This document shows, in pieces, positions 5,508 through 7,709 of a DNA stretch of 7,709 nt (position 1 is the first letter of the stretch; every line of letters starts with the position of its first letter). A model generated the notes under the pieces. That model was not told the DNA's origin. It ran no database searches and worked only from the letters and a program-made list of their open reading frames with translations. Source of the DNA: Bacteroidales bacterium. GTDB taxonomy: Bacteria > Bacteroidota > Bacteroidia > Bacteroidales > UBA7960. The position numbers and the translations under genes were made by a program. The stretch spans positions 1-7,709 of the forward strand of contig SLEW01000086.1 of the NCBI GenBank assembly GCA_007124575.1. Direction: 5' to 3'.

Positions 5508-6461
5508 ATGGGCCTGTTTGACATTTTTTCAAAAAACAAGGAGGAAAAGCTTGATAAGGGTTTGGCGAAGACACGCACCAACTTTTTCTCTAATTTATCG
5601 AAGGCTGTAGCAGGCCGTTCGAAGGTGGATGATGAGGTGCTCGATGATCTGGAAGAGGTGCTGGTTAATTCAGATGTGGGCGTGGCCACTACGATAAAAA
5701 TTATTGAAAGGATAGAGGAAAGGGTTGCCCGTGACAAGTATCTGGGTACGGCTGAACTTGACATGATATTGCGTGAGGAAATTATCGCCTTGCTTTATGA
5801 GAATAAAGGCAGAGACTTTACTGAGGTTATGTCTGAAAGTGACGAACGTCCTTATGTGATCATGGTGGTGGGAGTTAATGGTGTGGGTAAGACCACCACC
5901 ATTGGCAAATTGGCCCATCAGTTCAGGATGGCAGGCAAGAAGGTTGTGTTGGGAGCTGCTGATACCTTCCGTGCTGCTGCTGTGGACCAGCTGACCATAT
6001 GGTCGGAGCGTGCAGGTGTTCCGCTTGTAAGTCAGGGCATGGGTGCCGACCCTGCATCGGTATCTTACGAAACACTGGAATATGCAAAACGGGAAAATAT
6101 GGATGTGGCCATCCTTGATACAGCAGGCCGTCTGCATAATAAGGTGAATCTGATGAATGAGCTTGGCAAGATCAAAAGGGTGATGAAGAAGGTGGTTCCC
6201 GGTGCTCCGCATGAGATTTTACTTGTGCTTGACGGCTCTACCGGGCAGAATGCTTTTGAGCAAGCCAGGCAGTTTACTGCAGTTACCGAAGTAAACGCAC
6301 TGGCTATCACTAAACTCGACGGTACCGCCAAAGGTGGTGTCGTCATAGGTGTCAGCGACCAGTTCAGTGTGCCGGTAAAATATATCGGTATCGGCGAAAA
6401 GATCGATGACCTGCAAATCTTCGACAGGGAAGCCTTCGTGGAAAAACTATTCCAGTCCTGA
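5508..6461 (+). CDS. ftsY: Signal recognition particle receptor FtsY
   Basis: This 317-residue SRP-type GTPase docks ribosome-SRP complexes at the inner membrane for co-translational targeting. The N domain is about 1-100. The N-terminal MGLFDIFSK and nearby Lys-rich segment form a short membrane-binding helix, and the long acidic A domain of E. coli FtsY is absent, as in many non-proteobacterial homologues. G-domain motifs are complete: P-loop GVNGVGKT (122-129), DTFRAAA (152-158), DTAGR (204-208), TKLDGTAKGG (268-277) and GIGE (294-297). ATG 5508 gives the conserved start MGLF. It lies downstream of a strong terminator with no clear promoter, which is unusual for an essential gene. rimO follows 64 bases later on the same strand. 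Confidence 0.97.
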   Translation: MGLFDIFSKNKEEKLDKGLAKTRTNFFSNLSKAVAGRSKVDDEVLDDLEEVLVNSDVGVATTIKIIERIEERVARDKYLGTAELDMILREEIIALLYENKGRDFTEVMSESDERPYVIMVVGVNGVGKTTTIGKLAHQFRMAGKKVVLGAADTFRAAAVDQLTIWSERAGVPLVSQGMGADPASVSYETLEYAKRENMDVAILDTAGRLHNKVNLMNELGKIKRVMKKVVPGAPHEILLVLDGSTGQNAFEQARQFTAVTEVNALAITKLDGTAKGGVVIGVSDQFSVPVKYIGIGEKIDDLQIFDREAFVEKLFQS

Positions 6462-6525
6462 ACATCCGTTGAAACATCCACTCCCTTCCACTACTCTCCG
6501 GTAAATAAAAACATATTTGTATCCT

Positions 6526-7709
6526 GTGAAAAACAAAGTGACTATCAATGTGATTACCCTGGGATGTTCGAAGAATCTGGTAGATTCTGAAAAGTTCATG
6601 GGACAGCTCTCTTCTGACAGGTTTACTGTAAGTCACGACAGCAATGAACCTTCCGACGTAGTAGTCATTAACACCTGTGGTTTTATTCAGGATGCCAAAG
6701 AGGAGAGCATCGATACCATACTCCAGGTGGTGAAAGCCCGCAAGCTCGGATTGGTCAGGGATGTGATCGTTACCGGCTGTTTGTCTGAAAGGTACAAGGA
6801 TGAGTTAAGCCGGGAGATCCCTGAGGTGTCAGCATGGTATGGCGCACGTGACCCCGGTGAACTATTGAAATCCCTTCATCAAAAATATGAAGCAGATCAG
6901 CCCAAAAGGCTTATAACAACTCCAAAACATTATGCTTATCTTAAGGTTTCCGAAGGGTGCGACCGTACATGTTCGTTTTGTGCCATTCCTGCCATCAGGG
7001 GTCAACATAAGTCAGTGCCTCAGAATCTTCTGATAGAAGAGGCTGTTATTCTGGCACAGCAAGGGGTGAAGGAGTTAATCCTGGTGGCGCAGGATTTAAG
7101 CTATTATGGAATCGATCTTACGGGTCGGTCGGAGCTTGCTTCACTGCTTCATGAATTATCCGAAGTGAAAGGCATCAGGTGGATACGGCTGCATTATGCA
7201 TACCCAAATAAGTTTCCACTGGGGGTTCTCGACCTGATGCGCGAATCAGATATAATTTGTAACTATCTGGACATCCCGCTGCAACACATCAATGACAAGC
7301 TACTGCAATCGATGCGCCGGGGGCATGGTAAAAATGAAACCCTGGCCTTGCTGCAACAGATGCGGGAAAAAGTGCCGGGCATAGCCATTCGTACAACCCT
7401 CATGACGGGCTATCCGGGTGAAACGGAAGAAGCCTTCAGGGAGCTGATGGATTTTGTGGAAGCGATGCGATTTGAGCGCCTGGGCGTGTTTACCTATTCG
7501 CCGGAAGAAGGCACACGGGCATATTCTCTTGGTGATCCCATCCCGGAAACGGTAAAGCAAGAACGCGCTGATGCGCTGATGGAAAAACAGGCAGAAATAT
7601 CCATGGATCTCAACTCCCGCAAAACAGGGAAAGAGGTATTGGTTGTGATTGATCGCGAAGAGCCCGGTTACTATATAGGCCGGACCGAAATGGATTCACC
7701 GGAGGTGGA
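6526..7709 (+). CDS. rimO: Ribosomal protein S12 methylthiotransferase RimO (3' end cut by window)
   Basis: This radical SAM enzyme adds a methylthio group to the conserved Asp of ribosomal protein S12. The 394 codons present cover nearly all of a protein normally about 430-440 residues long. The N-terminal UPF0004 domain holds the second iron-sulfur cluster ligands Cys14 (LGCSKN), Cys51 (NTCGF) and Cys85 (TGCLSER). The radical SAM cluster motif is CDRTCSFC (Cys145, Cys149, Cys152). PLQHIND (251-257) and GYPGETEEAF (305-314) are also conserved. The TRAM RNA/protein-binding domain starts near 377 and is cut at the window edge. The start is GTG at 6526: it includes the whole conserved MKNKVTINVITLGCSKN segment, and the next ATG (6598) would delete Cys14. 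No Shine-Dalgarno is visible. It is probably co-transcribed with ftsY; CATATTTG at 6512-6519 is only a weak -7 match. Confidence 0.96.
   Translation, partial: MKNKVTINVITLGCSKNLVDSEKFMGQLSSDRFTVSHDSNEPSDVVVINTCGFIQDAKEESIDTILQVVKARKLGLVRDVIVTGCLSERYKDELSREIPEVSAWYGARDPGELLKSLHQKYEADQPKRLITTPKHYAYLKVSEGCDRTCSFCAIPAIRGQHKSVPQNLLIEEAVILAQQGVKELILVAQDLSYYGIDLTGRSELASLLHELSEVKGIRWIRLHYAYPNKFPLGVLDLMRESDIICNYLDIPLQHINDKLLQSMRRGHGKNETLALLQQMREKVPGIAIRTTLMTGYPGETEEAFRELMDFVEAMRFERLGVFTYSPEEGTRAYSLGDPIPETVKQERADALMEKQAEISMDLNSRKTGKEVLVVIDREEPGYYIGRTEMDSPEV

Noticed and set aside
5670..6212. 180-codon minus-strand open frame inside ftsY
   Set aside because: It is antisense to all the conserved GTPase motifs of ftsY; its length follows from ftsY codon usage, and the His/Cys-rich translation looks spurious.

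Overview
The window looks like a housekeeping stretch of a Bacteroidota chromosome, probably Bacteroidales or a near relative; I cannot name a genus. Three lines of evidence support this. The gene block rpmG (L33), a 52-residue DUF4295 protein, ftsY and rimO is characteristic of that phylum. Several intergenic regions carry the Bacteroidota promoter pattern TTTG, about 19-20 bases, TAnnTTTG. Shine-Dalgarno sequences are absent before nearly all starts.

Left part (1-1454): the possible tail of an unidentified upstream gene runs into a tandem array of 7-base units (76-166). The 7-base period then continues in a different unit to 188. Immediately after it comes a plus-strand gene for a secreted outer-membrane beta-barrel (porin-like) protein.

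Middle (1617-4765): a plus-strand gene fuses an N-terminal DUF2007-like domain to two universal stress protein (USP) domains, the first with an intact ATP-binding motif and the second degenerate. Convergent to it, only 24 bases away, is a minus-strand alpha/beta hydrolase of the lysophospholipase/monoacylglycerol lipase type. That gene diverges from a small membrane protein of the DUF454 (YbaN) family. The DUF454 gene converges on a minus-strand SlyD-like FKBP peptidyl-prolyl isomerase, with a shared, probably bidirectional terminator between them.

Right part (4928-7709): two well-formed promoters fire in opposite directions, one for the SlyD-like gene and one for rpmG. The plus-strand block rpmG, DUF4295, ftsY and rimO (cut by the window edge) serves translation and protein targeting: a large-subunit protein, the SRP receptor, and the methylthiotransferase that modifies ribosomal protein S12. 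A strong hairpin plus T-run separates DUF4295 from ftsY, so the block is probably two transcripts or one regulated transcript. rpmB (L28), which usually precedes rpmG in this phylum, is absent here.

I see no phage, transposase, CRISPR, toxin-antitoxin or defence genes and no clear evidence of a new multi-gene system. The most unusual items are the heptamer array before the porin gene, the DUF2007-USP-USP fusion, and the structured DUF4295-ftsY intergenic region.
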